From: Rhodanobacter denitrificans
GTDB lineage: Bacteria; Pseudomonadota; Gammaproteobacteria; Xanthomonadales; Rhodanobacteraceae
Direction: 5' to 3'
DNA length: 51,999 nucleotides
Assembly: GCA_003241385.1 (NCBI GenBank)
Contig: QFPO01000021.1
Span: 1 to 51,999 of the forward strand
The stretch's first letter is position 1, and each line of letters begins with the position of its first letter. This document shows, in pieces, positions 26,292-34,272 of the stretch. The notes below the pieces were generated by a model. That model was not told the DNA's origin and did not search any database. It saw only the letters and a list, made by a program, of their open reading frames with translations. A program made the translations under genes and the position numbers.

Positions 26292-27089
26292 TCAGGGATC
26301 GAGGACGCGGAAGCTCAGCGTGTAGCCGTAGCCGTACTCCGGCGCGGCCGCGCCCGCCGGCGCCTTGCCGCGATGACGGACCACCGCGAGCCAGGTACCG
26401 GCCTGAGTCAGCGCGAACGTCGCCTTGCCGGCGGCGTCGGTGGTCAGCTTGGCCGCCGCCTGCTTGCTGCGGCCGTCGCCGGTCGCCGGAAAGATCTCGA
26501 CCGTCGCGCCGGCCAGCGGCGCGCCGTCGAAGCGCAGCTCGAACACGAAGGTCTCACCGCTGTAGAGATCGCTCGGATGCGTGACCGGCACGATCTCCAG
26601 GCCCTGGCCGTACGGCGTCAGCGCAGCGCGCGACGGTGCGCCGAGCGTCACGTAGCTTTCGGCCAGGTTGACCGACTGGTAGTGCGCGATCAGCTTGGCG
26701 CCGGCCGGCAGCGCCTTGGCCGGATCGCGCGTGCTCTCGGTCTTGCCGTCGAGCTCCCAGGTGCGGAACACCGCGCCGAGCCGGCGGCCGCTGCTGAAGC
26801 GGTAGGTGCCCTTGCCGTCCAGCGTGTGCTCGATCACCGCACGCGTCTTGAGCCGATGCACGGTCTGGGCCGGCACGACGACGCCGTCGGGACCGGTCAC
26901 GACGAACGCGCTGTCGTCGAACACGACTTCCGGTACGAAGAACTCCTCGGCGAACGCGGCGTCGAGCGTGACGCGGCCGCCGTGCACCGGCTCGAAGCTG
27001 GCCGGCGCCAGATACGGCGTGTGCGCGTGGGCGAGGAACGGAACGAGCGCGGCCAGCAGGCCGCCGACCAGCAGTGAGGACGACTTCAT
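26292..27089 (-). CDS. DUF4198 family exported protein
   Basis: A 265-residue protein with a signal peptide (about 1-22, ending LAHAH) whose mature part starts HTPYLAPASFEPVHGGRV, typical of DUF4198 proteins. The C-terminal half contains a carboxypeptidase-regulatory-like beta-sandwich (ELRFDGAPLAGATVEIFPA, AGKATFALTQAGTWLAVVRH). DUF4198 genes often sit with TonB receptors and metal transport, and binding of a metal or metal chelate in the periplasm has been proposed. It is the first gene after the Fur-type operator, with AGGGA upstream of the ATG. Confidence 0.85.
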   Translation of the reverse strand: MKSSSLLVGGLLAALVPFLAHAHTPYLAPASFEPVHGGRVTLDAAFAEEFFVPEVVFDDSAFVVTGPDGVVVPAQTVHRLKTRAVIEHTLDGKGTYRFSSGRRLGAVFRTWELDGKTESTRDPAKALPAGAKLIAHYQSVNLAESYVTLGAPSRAALTPYGQGLEIVPVTHPSDLYSGETFVFELRFDGAPLAGATVEIFPATGDGRSKQAAAKLTTDAAGKATFALTQAGTWLAVVRHRGKAPAGAAAPEYGYGYTLSFRVLDP

Positions 27090-27148
27090 GACGGGATCCC
27101 TGAGAAAAAGCGGAGCCCGGGCTGACGCGGCTGGGGCGAAGATTCGGA

Positions 27149-27177
27149 AGTCTAAATCAGATGAGAATTATTCGCAA
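27149..27177 (-). promoter_or_regulatory. Sigma70-type promoter of the DUF4198/EF-hand/ApbE/TonB locus
   Basis: On the minus strand: -35 TTGCGA (27172-27177), 17-bp spacer, -10 TAGACT (27149-27154). The predicted transcript starts near 27142, about 50 nt before the DUF4198 start codon. Confidence 0.65.
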
Positions 27178-27178
27178 T
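27160..27178. promoter_or_regulatory. Fur-type operator
   Basis: The core TGAGAAT-T-ATTCGCA (27162-27176) is a 7-1-7 palindrome with one mismatch. It matches the Fur core TGAGAATnATTCTCA closely. It overlaps the -35 and spacer of the promoter, the usual position for Fur repression. The surrounding DNA is much more AT-rich than the window average. Confidence 0.8.
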
Positions 27179-27248
27179 TGAATGAGCACGTCCGATGCGT
27201 CGATCATCGCGCCGCGGCGATGCGACACACGCCGACATCACACCGTCT

Positions 27249-27977
27249 TCAGTACGAGGTCGTGCAGTCGAACGGCAGCCAGCCGTGCAGACCCGGCATC
27301 TGCGCGACCAGCCACGGCCCGGTCATCACCAGCGCCGCGCAGGCCAGCAGCGCCACGCCGGCGGCGCGGCGCACGTTGCGACGGCCCGACCAGGCCATCA
27401 GCCGCGGCGCGCCCCAACCGGTCGCCAGCATCGCCGGCAGCGTGCCGAGACCGAACGCGGCCATCGTCGCCGAGGCCTGCACCGGATCGGCCGACACCGC
27501 CGCGATCAGCAGCACCGTGTAGACGAAGCCGCACGGCATCCAGCCCCAGATCATGCCGAACGCGAACGCGCGCGGAAACGTCGCGACCGGCATCAGGCGG
27601 CGGCCGAGCGGTGCCAGGCGCAGCCAGATCCGGCGGCCGACGATGTCGCCCGGATCGCGCAGGCGGCCGAGGATCACCAGCGCCGACAGCAGCAGCGCGG
27701 CGGCGCTGGCCGCGCGCAGCGCGCTGCGCACGCCGTCGTCGTCGAGCAGGCCGACGATGCCGCCGCCGATGCCGCCGATCAGCGCGCCGGCCAGCGCATA
27801 GGAGGTGATGCGGCCGGCTTGGTAGCCGACCAGCAGCAGCCGGCGCGCAACGCCGCGTCGGTCCTTCGCGGTGACGATGCCGAGCGCGCCGGAGATGCCG
27901 CCGCACATCAGCACGCAATGGCCGCTGGCGACGACGCCGAGCAGCAGGGCCGCGGCGAAGCCGAACGGCGTGCTCAT
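27249..27977 (-). CDS. TauE/SafE-like membrane protein of the cbb3 locus
   Basis: A 242-residue polytopic membrane protein with about six hydrophobic spans, of the family annotated as sulfite exporter TauE/SafE or urease accessory UreH-like. The first span carries GHCVLMCGG, a cysteine motif characteristic of the subgroup that follows ccoS in many cbb3 operons. A second conserved block is GMIWGWMPCGFVYT. In this context a role in copper delivery to or maturation of the oxidase is more likely than sulfite export; that is inference from gene neighbourhood. Its ATG overlaps the ccoS stop (ATGA). It is the last gene of the operon. Confidence 0.82.
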   Translation of the reverse strand: MSTPFGFAAALLLGVVASGHCVLMCGGISGALGIVTAKDRRGVARRLLLVGYQAGRITSYALAGALIGGIGGGIVGLLDDDGVRSALRAASAAALLLSALVILGRLRDPGDIVGRRIWLRLAPLGRRLMPVATFPRAFAFGMIWGWMPCGFVYTVLLIAAVSADPVQASATMAAFGLGTLPAMLATGWGAPRLMAWSGRRNVRRAAGVALLACAALVMTGPWLVAQMPGLHGWLPFDCTTSY

Positions 27978-28138
27978 CGGCCGCCGCCGGCGGCCGGCGG
28001 CCGGTCCTCGGCCAGCGGACTCAGCGCCGGCGTGTCCAGATCGTCGAACTGGGCGTGGTTGACGGCCCAGAAGAACGCCCAGACCGCCAGCGCGAGCAGC
28101 GCGATGCTGAGCGGGATCAGCAGCAGGATGATGTTCAT
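27974..28138 (-). CDS. ccoS: cbb3 oxidase maturation protein CcoS
   Basis: A 54-residue single-span protein (MNIILLLIPLSIALLALAVWAFFW up to about residue 24) with the typical following NHAQFDDLDTPA segment shared by CcoS proteins. CcoS is needed for insertion of heme b and the binuclear-centre cofactors into CcoN. It overlaps ccoI upstream and the TauE-like gene downstream by 4 nt each. Confidence 0.92.
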   Translation of the reverse strand: MNIILLLIPLSIALLALAVWAFFWAVNHAQFDDLDTPALSPLAEDRPPAAGGGR

Positions 28139-30558
28139 GCGATGCGCTCCCGCGCCTGGACCGTCACGGCGGGCCGTGCCGCGTCCGCCTGCGGCGCGGC
28201 ACGGCCGATCCGCAGCGAGTTGAGGATCACGACGACCGAGCTGGCCGACATGCCGATCGCGGCCAGCCACGGCGGCACCAGGCCGAACGCCGCCAGCGGC
28301 ACGACCGACAGGTTGTAGCCGAGCGCCCAGTTCAGATTCTGGCGCAGCGTGCGCAGCATCTGCCGCGCGATCGCGCGCGCGTCGAGCAGCGCGTCGAGGC
28401 GCTCGGCCGGCAGCAGCACGCCGCTGGCCGCCTGCGCGAGTGCCGCGCCCTCGCCGATCGCGACGGCGACGTCGGCACCGGCCAGCACCGGCGCGTCGTT
28501 GACGCCGTCGCCGACCATCGCGACGCGGTGGCCCTGCGCGCGCAGTGCGCTCAGACGGGCCAGCTTGTCGGCCGGCTGCGCGGCGGCCTGCCAGCGCGCA
28601 ACGCCGAGCCGCGCCGCCATCGCATCGACGCGCGCCGGCGCGTCGCCGCTGACGATCTCGCAGCCGACGCCCTCGTGCTGCAGGCCATGCACGAGCCGCG
28701 CCGCGCCGCTGCGCGGCTGCTCGGTCAGCGCGAACCGCGCGACGACGCCGTCGGCGTCCGACAGCACCAGTGCATCGTCTCCGGCGGTGGCATCGCCGAG
28801 CGAGAACGCGGCGCGGCCGAGCCGGTAGCGGCGGCCGTCGACGAGGCCCTCGACACCGGCGCCGCCGACATGGCGCAGTTCGTCGACCGGCGGCGGCACC
28901 CGGTCGGCGGCGGCGCGGCGCACCGCGCGCGCCAGCGGATGATCGCTGCCCTGCTCCAGCGCGGCGGCGATCGCGATCGCCGCATCGCGGCTGCCGCGCC
29001 GTACCTCGGTCGCGGCGAGATCCAGCTGCGGCTCGGCCAGCGTGCCGGTCTTGTCGAATACGAAGCGGTCGGCCGTCGCCAGCGCCTCGAGCGCGTCGGC
29101 GTCGACGACCAGCACGCCGCGCGAGGCGAGCACGGCGACCGCGCGCGTCAGCGCGGCCGGCACCGCGAGCGCGAACGCGCACGGACAGCTGACGACCAGC
29201 ACCGCCAGCGCCGCGGCGAACGCGCGCGCCGGATCGACCAGGCTCCACACCGTCGCGGTCGCGGCGGTCAGCAGCAGCACGCGCACGACGAAGCGCGACG
29301 CGCGCGCATCGGCCAGCCGCGCCAGCTGCGGGCGTTCGCCGGCCGCGCGCGTGACCAGACGGACCACGCCGGCCAGCACGGTGTCGGCACCGACGCGCTC
29401 GACGCGGATCTCGACCGGGCCGTCGAGCACGAGACTGCCGGCGATCACGGCCTCGCCGGGCCGGCGCACCCGTGCGGCCGATTCGCCGCTGACCAGCGAC
29501 TCGTCGACGCGGCAGGCCGGGCCGGCGAGCACGCCGTCGGCCGGGATCGCCGCGCCGGCGCCGACGCGCACGACGTCGCCGGGGACCAGCTCGTGCACGC
29601 CGACGGTCTCGAAGCCTTCGCCACCGCGACGCTCGGCCAGCGGCGGCTGCAGCCGCGCGAGCGCGTCGACGACGTCGCCGGCGCGATGCCGCGCGCGCAT
29701 CTCGACCATGCGGCCGGCGAGCAGGAAGAACACGAACATGCTGACCGAGTCGAAATAGATCTCGTGGCCGCCGCGCAGCGTCTCGACGAGGCTGGCGAGG
29801 TAGATCGCGCCGATCGCCAGCGCGACCGGCGTGTCCATCGACAGCCGGCGCGAGCGCCACTCGCGCAGCGCGCCGGCGAAGAACGGGCGCGCCGAGTACA
29901 GCACCACCGGCGTCGCGACCAGGAAGCCGAGCCAGCGGAAGAAGTCGCGCACGGCCGGATCGATGCCGTCGAACACGCCGGCGTACAGCGCGACCGCGTA
30001 CATCATCGCCTGCATCGCGCCGAGCCCGGCCACGACCAGGCGCTTGAGCGCGTCGCGCGTCTCGCGCTGGCGCAGCGAATCGATCGCGTCGGCGGTCAGC
30101 GGATGCGGCGTGTAGCCGAGCCGCGCCAGCGCCGACAGCAGCGAGGAGAGCGGCACGCGCTCCGGATCGTAGGCCAGCACGACGCGGCGCGCGGCCGCGT
30201 TGACGCCGACCTCGTGCACGCCGGGCTCGGCACCGAGCGCGCGCTCGATCAGCCAGGCGCAGGCCGCGCAGCGCAGGCCCTCGACCAGCACGACGACCTC
30301 GGCGCGATCGCGCGCCAGCCTGCGCACGTGCAGCCGCGCCAGCTCCGGGCGGTCCCAGGCCTCGTAGGCCTCGGCGGCCTCGACCGGCGCGGCCGGCTCG
30401 CTGCGCAGCCGGTAGTAGTCGGCCAGGCCGAGCCCGTCGATCCATTCGGCCGCGGCGCGGCAGCCGATGCAGCACACCGGCCGCTCGCCGCCGCCGACGC
30501 GCGCGCTCAGCCGCACGTCGGCCGGCACCGGCTCGTGGCAATGGAAGCAGCGCGTCAC
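28135..30558 (-). CDS. ccoI: Copper-transporting P-type ATPase for cbb3 oxidase assembly
   Basis: An 807-residue P1B-type ATPase (CcoI/FixI). The N-terminus has a Cys-rich zinc/copper-like motif (CFHCHEPVPA, CCIGCRAAAEWI) and an HMA domain with LRCAACAWLIERAL. The membrane CPC motif is CPCAFALAVP. The phosphorylated aspartate is D502 in FDKTGTL. GDGVNDAPVL marks the hinge. CcoI exports or delivers copper used to build the CuB site of CcoN. The start is GTG, 10 nt after the FixH-like stop; the ribosome site is poor, which fits coupled translation. The 3' end overlaps ccoS by 4 nt. Confidence 0.95.
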   Translation of the reverse strand: MTRCFHCHEPVPADVRLSARVGGGERPVCCIGCRAAAEWIDGLGLADYYRLRSEPAAPVEAAEAYEAWDRPELARLHVRRLARDRAEVVVLVEGLRCAACAWLIERALGAEPGVHEVGVNAAARRVVLAYDPERVPLSSLLSALARLGYTPHPLTADAIDSLRQRETRDALKRLVVAGLGAMQAMMYAVALYAGVFDGIDPAVRDFFRWLGFLVATPVVLYSARPFFAGALREWRSRRLSMDTPVALAIGAIYLASLVETLRGGHEIYFDSVSMFVFFLLAGRMVEMRARHRAGDVVDALARLQPPLAERRGGEGFETVGVHELVPGDVVRVGAGAAIPADGVLAGPACRVDESLVSGESAARVRRPGEAVIAGSLVLDGPVEIRVERVGADTVLAGVVRLVTRAAGERPQLARLADARASRFVVRVLLLTAATATVWSLVDPARAFAAALAVLVVSCPCAFALAVPAALTRAVAVLASRGVLVVDADALEALATADRFVFDKTGTLAEPQLDLAATEVRRGSRDAAIAIAAALEQGSDHPLARAVRRAAADRVPPPVDELRHVGGAGVEGLVDGRRYRLGRAAFSLGDATAGDDALVLSDADGVVARFALTEQPRSGAARLVHGLQHEGVGCEIVSGDAPARVDAMAARLGVARWQAAAQPADKLARLSALRAQGHRVAMVGDGVNDAPVLAGADVAVAIGEGAALAQAASGVLLPAERLDALLDARAIARQMLRTLRQNLNWALGYNLSVVPLAAFGLVPPWLAAIGMSASSVVVILNSLRIGRAAPQADAARPAVTVQARERIA

Positions 30559-30568
30559 GGCGGCTTCG

Positions 30569-30811
30569 TCAGCCGGCCCGCGCCGGCACGGGCGGCGGCT
30601 GGTGCGCGATCGGCGGAATCTTGCTCGGCCGCGGCACGTCGCCGGGCACGGCGATGTGCGCGTCGGGCCGGCGCACCGCGGTCACGACCAGTGCCAGCGA
30701 GCCGATCACGGTGGCGCCGAGCAGCACCACGATCAGCCAGACCTCCGGCACGCGATGCCAGGGCAGGCCCGGCCGCGCCGATCGATGCAGCGTCGGGGAA
30801 GAGACGTTCAT
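30569..30811 (-). CDS. Short FixH/CcoH-like single-span protein
   Basis: An 80-residue protein between ccoG and ccoI, the normal place of fixH/ccoH. Its first 50 residues resemble the FixH start: a Pro/Trp-rich lead (RPGLPWHRVPEVW) and one transmembrane helix (LIVVLLGATVIGSLALVVTAV), then RRPD. Full FixH proteins have roughly 150-170 residues with a periplasmic domain. Here only a short Pro-rich tail follows (PGDVPRPSKIPPIAHQPPP). The stop codon is not a frameshift artefact that I can detect: no FixH-like continuation is seen in another frame. The ATG overlaps the ccoG stop (ATGA). Confidence 0.75.
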   Translation of the reverse strand: MNVSSPTLHRSARPGLPWHRVPEVWLIVVLLGATVIGSLALVVTAVRRPDAHIAVPGDVPRPSKIPPIAHQPPPVPARAG

Positions 30812-32232
30812 GGATGCTCCGGAGCGAAGAAGTGGGACTTGCCGCGTGCCAGCACCGAGCCGTCGGGACCGGTCACCAGCACCGCGATCGGATGGCGACC
30901 GGACACCTGGCCGCCTTCGGCGCGCAGCGTCATCGGCAGCGAGAACACCTCGCCGGCCGCCAGCGTCACCGACGGCGTGCCGAGCATGCGCAGCGGCAGA
31001 TCGGTGTCGGGGCGGATCGTCAGCGCGAGCTCGCCGTCGGTCTTGTTGACGAGCTTGACCGCATAGCCGTTCTCGACCGCGCCGTGGCGAAGGCTGCGGA
31101 ACAGCGTGTTGCGGTCGTGCAGCACCTCGACGATGACCGGCGCGCGCGCGGCGACCGCCCAGACAAACGCGCCGACGAACGCCGCCAGCAGCACCGCGTA
31201 GACGGCGGTGCGCACGCGCAACAGACGCGGCCGCTGCCCGGCCAGCGCGTTCTCGGTGGTGTAGCGGATCAGGCCGCGCGGATAGTGCATCTTGTCCATG
31301 ACCGCATCGCAGGCGTCGATGCAGGCCGCGCAGGCGATGCATTCGATCTGCAGGCCGTTGCGGATGTCGATGCCGGTCGGGCAGACCTGCACGCAGGCCA
31401 GGCAGTCGATGCAGTCGCCGAGCACCGGCTCGGCCGCCTCGGCGCGCGTCGCCTCGGTCACGACACGCAGACTGGCGCCGCGCTTGCGGTGGCCGCGCGG
31501 CTCGCCGCGGGCGGTGTCGTAGCTGATGACCAGCGTATCCTTGTCGAACATCGCGCTCTGGAAGCGCGCATACGGACACATGTACTTGCAGACCTGCTCG
31601 CGCAGGAAGCCGGCGTTGCCGTAGGTCGCCAGCGCGTAGAACACGATCCAGAACGCCTCCCAGCCGCCGAGCGTCCAGCCGAGCAGCTCGGTCGACAGCT
31701 CGCGGATCGGCGTGAAGAAGCCGACGAACGTGAAGCCGGTCCACAGCGCGAAGCCGATCCACACCGCCTGCTTGGCGGTCTTGCGCAGCAGCTTGGCGCG
31801 GCCCCACGGGGCCTTGTCGAGCTTGATGCGCGCATTGCGGTCGCCCTCGATGCGGCGCTCGATCCACAGGAACACCTCGGTCCAGACCGTCTGCGGACAG
31901 GCGTAGCCGCACCACAGCCGGCCGGCCAGCGCGGTGAAGAAGAACAGGCTGACCGCGGCGATCACCAGCAGCATCGTCAGCAGGTAGAAGTCCTGCGGCC
32001 AGAACGTCAGACCGAACACGTGGAAACGGCGCGCCGGCAGGTCGAACAGCACCAGCTGCTGGCCGCCGATGCTGATCCACGGAAACACGTAGAACATGCC
32101 GAGCAGCCAGAACACCGCCGCCGTGCGCAGCCGCTGGTAGCGGCCCTCGACCTCGCGCGGATAGACCTTGGGCTCCTTCGCGTAGAGCGCGCCGCCGGCG
32201 TCGACCACGGCGATGTCCAGGCGCGGCTTCAC
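30808..32232 (-). CDS. ccoG: cbb3 oxidase accessory iron-sulfur membrane protein CcoG
   Basis: A 474-residue CcoG/RdxA/FixG protein. It has several transmembrane spans (about 40-60, 85-110, 160-185, 200-215 and 345-365). A RLWCGYACPQTVW motif lies in the membrane region, and two ferredoxin-like [4Fe-4S] clusters (CIDCLACVQVCP and CIACAACIDACD) follow. The C-terminal 100 residues are the FixG Ig-like domain. CcoG reduces copper for oxidase assembly. The start is GTG at 32232, overlapping the stop of the preceding gene as GTGA. It gives the usual N-terminus ending in YAKEPKVYPREVEGRY. The upstream extension is out-of-frame shadow. Confidence 0.94.
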   Translation of the reverse strand: MKPRLDIAVVDAGGALYAKEPKVYPREVEGRYQRLRTAAVFWLLGMFYVFPWISIGGQQLVLFDLPARRFHVFGLTFWPQDFYLLTMLLVIAAVSLFFFTALAGRLWCGYACPQTVWTEVFLWIERRIEGDRNARIKLDKAPWGRAKLLRKTAKQAVWIGFALWTGFTFVGFFTPIRELSTELLGWTLGGWEAFWIVFYALATYGNAGFLREQVCKYMCPYARFQSAMFDKDTLVISYDTARGEPRGHRKRGASLRVVTEATRAEAAEPVLGDCIDCLACVQVCPTGIDIRNGLQIECIACAACIDACDAVMDKMHYPRGLIRYTTENALAGQRPRLLRVRTAVYAVLLAAFVGAFVWAVAARAPVIVEVLHDRNTLFRSLRHGAVENGYAVKLVNKTDGELALTIRPDTDLPLRMLGTPSVTLAAGEVFSLPMTLRAEGGQVSGRHPIAVLVTGPDGSVLARGKSHFFAPEHP

Positions 32233-32549
32233 AGCGGCTCCGGCGGATCGTCGTGGAGCGTGTGCAGCGGCGGCGCGATCAGCAGCGCGGTGAAGCCGCA
32301 TGCGCAGAACGTGCACAGCCAGAACATGAAGAAGCCGATCGTGTAGCCGGCCTGGCGGCTGATCTCGACCTTGGGCCAGGTGATCGCGGCCAGGTCGAGC
32401 GGATCGACGATCGCGAAGAACACCATCGTCGCGACGCCGGCCGCGAAGAACGAGGGCCATACCACCGCCCCGATCCGGCGTGCGGCGGAGTCGCGCGCGG
32501 ATCGTTCGGCTGGGCGCAGTGCACCTGGCGGCGGGCGGTACGTGCTCAT
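32229..32549 (-). CDS. Unknown two-span membrane protein inside the cco operon
   Basis: A 106-residue protein I do not recognise. It has a polar N-terminus (about 1-27) and two hydrophobic spans, AVVWPSFFAAGVATMVFFAI (about 29-48) and GYTIGFFMFWLCTFCACGFT (about 70-89). A short charged tail follows. The second span holds two cysteines (LCTFCACG, three with the last), which could bind a metal. It lies between ccoP and ccoG with 4-nt overlaps on both sides (ATGA and GTGA), so it is certainly translated with the oxidase genes. An assembly or structural role in the oxidase is inferred only from position. Confidence 0.8.
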   Translation of the reverse strand: MSTYRPPPGALRPAERSARDSAARRIGAVVWPSFFAAGVATMVFFAIVDPLDLAAITWPKVEISRQAGYTIGFFMFWLCTFCACGFTALLIAPPLHTLHDDPPEPL

Positions 32550-33499
32550 GGCGCGGTGCCCGGCTTCTGTGCCGGCTCCTCGGCGCTCGCAGCCGCGGCG
32601 TTCTGCGCCGCCTGCGACAGCACCCAGGCCGCGGCCAGGCGCGCCCGGTCGGTGCCGATCAGCGGCTCCCAGGCCGGCATCGTGCCGCTGCGGCCGTAGA
32701 CGATCGCCTCGCGGATCGCGGCGAGGTCGCCGCCGCCGTGCAGCCAGACGTCGTCGGTCAGGTTCGGCGCGCCGAGCGCGGTGTTGCCGGTACCGGCCAC
32801 GCCGTGGCAGGCCGCGCAGATCGTCTCGAACTTCGGTTTGCCGAGCGCGGCCAGACGCTGGTCGTGATCCTGTCCGGACAGCGACAGCACGTAGTGGGCG
32901 ACCTCGTCGACGCCGTCGCCGGGCAGCGTCGCGGCCAGCGGCGGCATGATGCCGTGACGGCCGTGCAGCACGCTGGCCAGCACCGTGTCCGGATCGCCGC
33001 CGTACAGCCAGTCGGCATCGACCAGGTTCGGATAGCCCTTGGCACCGCGCGCGTCGGAACCGTGGCAGGCCGCGCACTGGTTCGCGAACACGTTGCGGCC
33101 GACCTTGGTCGCGGCCGGATCGCGCGCGAGCTCGGCCAGCGGCCGGTCGCGGAAGCCCGCGTACAGCGATTCGAGCTTGGCGTTGGTCGCCGCCAGCGTG
33201 CGCTCGACTTCGCCGCCGGAGGTCCAGCCGAGACGGCCGGCGAAATTGCCGAGGCCCGGATAGAACACCAGATAGCCGATGCTGAAGACGACGCTGAGCA
33301 CGAACAGCCACAGCCACCAGCGCGGCAGCGGATTGTTGAGCTCGGCGATGTCCCCGTCCCAGACGTGGCCCATCGTCTCGACCGGCTGCTCCGGCGTAGC
33401 CGGGGCGCCGCCGCGCGCGGTCGCCAGCAGCAGCCAGACCAGACCGACGATGTTGAGCACGGTCAGCGCGATGACGTAGAGGCTCCAGCCGCCGCTCAT
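32546..33499 (-). CDS. ccoP: cbb3 cytochrome oxidase di-heme subunit CcoP
   Basis: A 317-residue membrane-anchored c-type cytochrome. Two spans at the N-terminus (about 4-24 and 56-77), with the signature NNPLPRWWLWLFVLSVVFSI, precede two c-type domains with heme sites CAACH and distal Met ligands (GIMPPL, GTMPAW). CcoP passes electrons from the bc1 complex or soluble cytochromes to CcoO. The start at 33499 overlaps the ccoQ stop (ATGA) and gives a standard N-terminus; the longer reading frame is a shadow. An Ala-rich tail of about 20 residues ends the protein. Confidence 0.96.
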   Translation of the reverse strand: MSGGWSLYVIALTVLNIVGLVWLLLATARGGAPATPEQPVETMGHVWDGDIAELNNPLPRWWLWLFVLSVVFSIGYLVFYPGLGNFAGRLGWTSGGEVERTLAATNAKLESLYAGFRDRPLAELARDPAATKVGRNVFANQCAACHGSDARGAKGYPNLVDADWLYGGDPDTVLASVLHGRHGIMPPLAATLPGDGVDEVAHYVLSLSGQDHDQRLAALGKPKFETICAACHGVAGTGNTALGAPNLTDDVWLHGGGDLAAIREAIVYGRSGTMPAWEPLIGTDRARLAAAWVLSQAAQNAAAASAEEPAQKPGTAP

Positions 33500-33654
33500 G
33501 GCCGCACCTCCCGCGCCGGCACGGCGGCCGTGTCGCTCTCGAGCGGCAGGTGCGCCGCCTCGCCGAACGGCTGGCGGCGCGCCGCGCCCCAGGCCCAGGC
33601 CCAGACGCCGAGGAACAGCGTCAGCAGCAGTGCAGTGAAAATTCCCGACATCAT
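33496..33654 (-). CDS. ccoQ: cbb3 oxidase small subunit CcoQ
   Basis: A 52-residue protein with one transmembrane helix (IFTALLLTLFLGVWAWAWG) and the common follow-up RRQPFGEAAHLPL. CcoQ/FixQ stabilises the interaction of CcoP with the CcoNO core. It overlaps ccoO and ccoP by 4 nt each. Two methionines start the frame (33654 and 33651). Confidence 0.93.
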   Translation of the reverse strand: MMSGIFTALLLTLFLGVWAWAWGAARRQPFGEAAHLPLESDTAAVPAREVRP

Positions 33655-34262
33655 GGCGCGGCCTCCTTCGGCGTGACGCCCAACCCCTGCAGATAGGCGA
33701 CGACCGCATCCATCTCGGTCTGCCCGGTCACCGCGGCGCGCGCACCGGCGAAGTCCTCCTCGCTGTACGGATGTCCCATCAGCGCGAGCACCTTCATCTT
33801 CTTCTCGACCTGGTCCGGATCGACCAGCGCCTGCGACAGCCACGGATAGCCGGGCATGTTCGACTCGGGCACGACGTCGCGTGGATTCTTCAGATGCACG
33901 CGGTGCCAGTCGTCCGAGTAGCGGGCGCCGACGCGCGCCAGATCCGGTCCGGTGCGCTTGGAGCCCCACTGGAACGGCCGGTCGTAGACCGACTCGCCGG
34001 CGGTCGAATACGGCCCGTAACGCAGCGTCTCGGACGCCAGCGTGCGCACCATCTGCGAATGGCAGCCGTAGCAGCCCTCGCGGATGTAGACGTCGCGGCC
34101 GGCCAGACGCAGCGGCGAGTACGGCTTGACGCCCGGTGCCGGCTCGATCGTCTGCGCCTGGAACATCAGCGGGACGATCTCGACCAGGCCGCCGACCGCG
34201 ATCACCAGGACGATCAGGATCGCCATCAGGCCGATGTTCTTCTCGATCAGTTCGTGTTTCAT
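33651..34262 (-). CDS. ccoO: cbb3 cytochrome oxidase mono-heme subunit CcoO
   Basis: A 203-residue membrane-anchored cytochrome c subunit. One N-terminal span (about 10-35, GLMAILIVLVIAVGGLVEIV) is followed by the c-type heme site CYGCHSQM and an axial Met region (ESNMPGYPWL). The pieces RPFQWGSKRTGPDLARVG are typical for CcoO/FixO. It accepts electrons from CcoP and donates to CcoN. It starts 10 nt after ccoN and overlaps ccoQ by 4 nt. Confidence 0.97.
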   Translation of the reverse strand: MKHELIEKNIGLMAILIVLVIAVGGLVEIVPLMFQAQTIEPAPGVKPYSPLRLAGRDVYIREGCYGCHSQMVRTLASETLRYGPYSTAGESVYDRPFQWGSKRTGPDLARVGARYSDDWHRVHLKNPRDVVPESNMPGYPWLSQALVDPDQVEKKMKVLALMGHPYSEEDFAGARAAVTGQTEMDAVVAYLQGLGVTPKEAAP

Positions 34263-34272
34263 CGCGGCCTCC

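Noticed and set aside
28528..32346. 1272-residue plus-strand frame opposite the cco genes
   Set aside because: Composition (Arg, Ala, Gln, His) is that of antisense to GC-rich genes; ccoI, ccoG and others are clear on the other strand.
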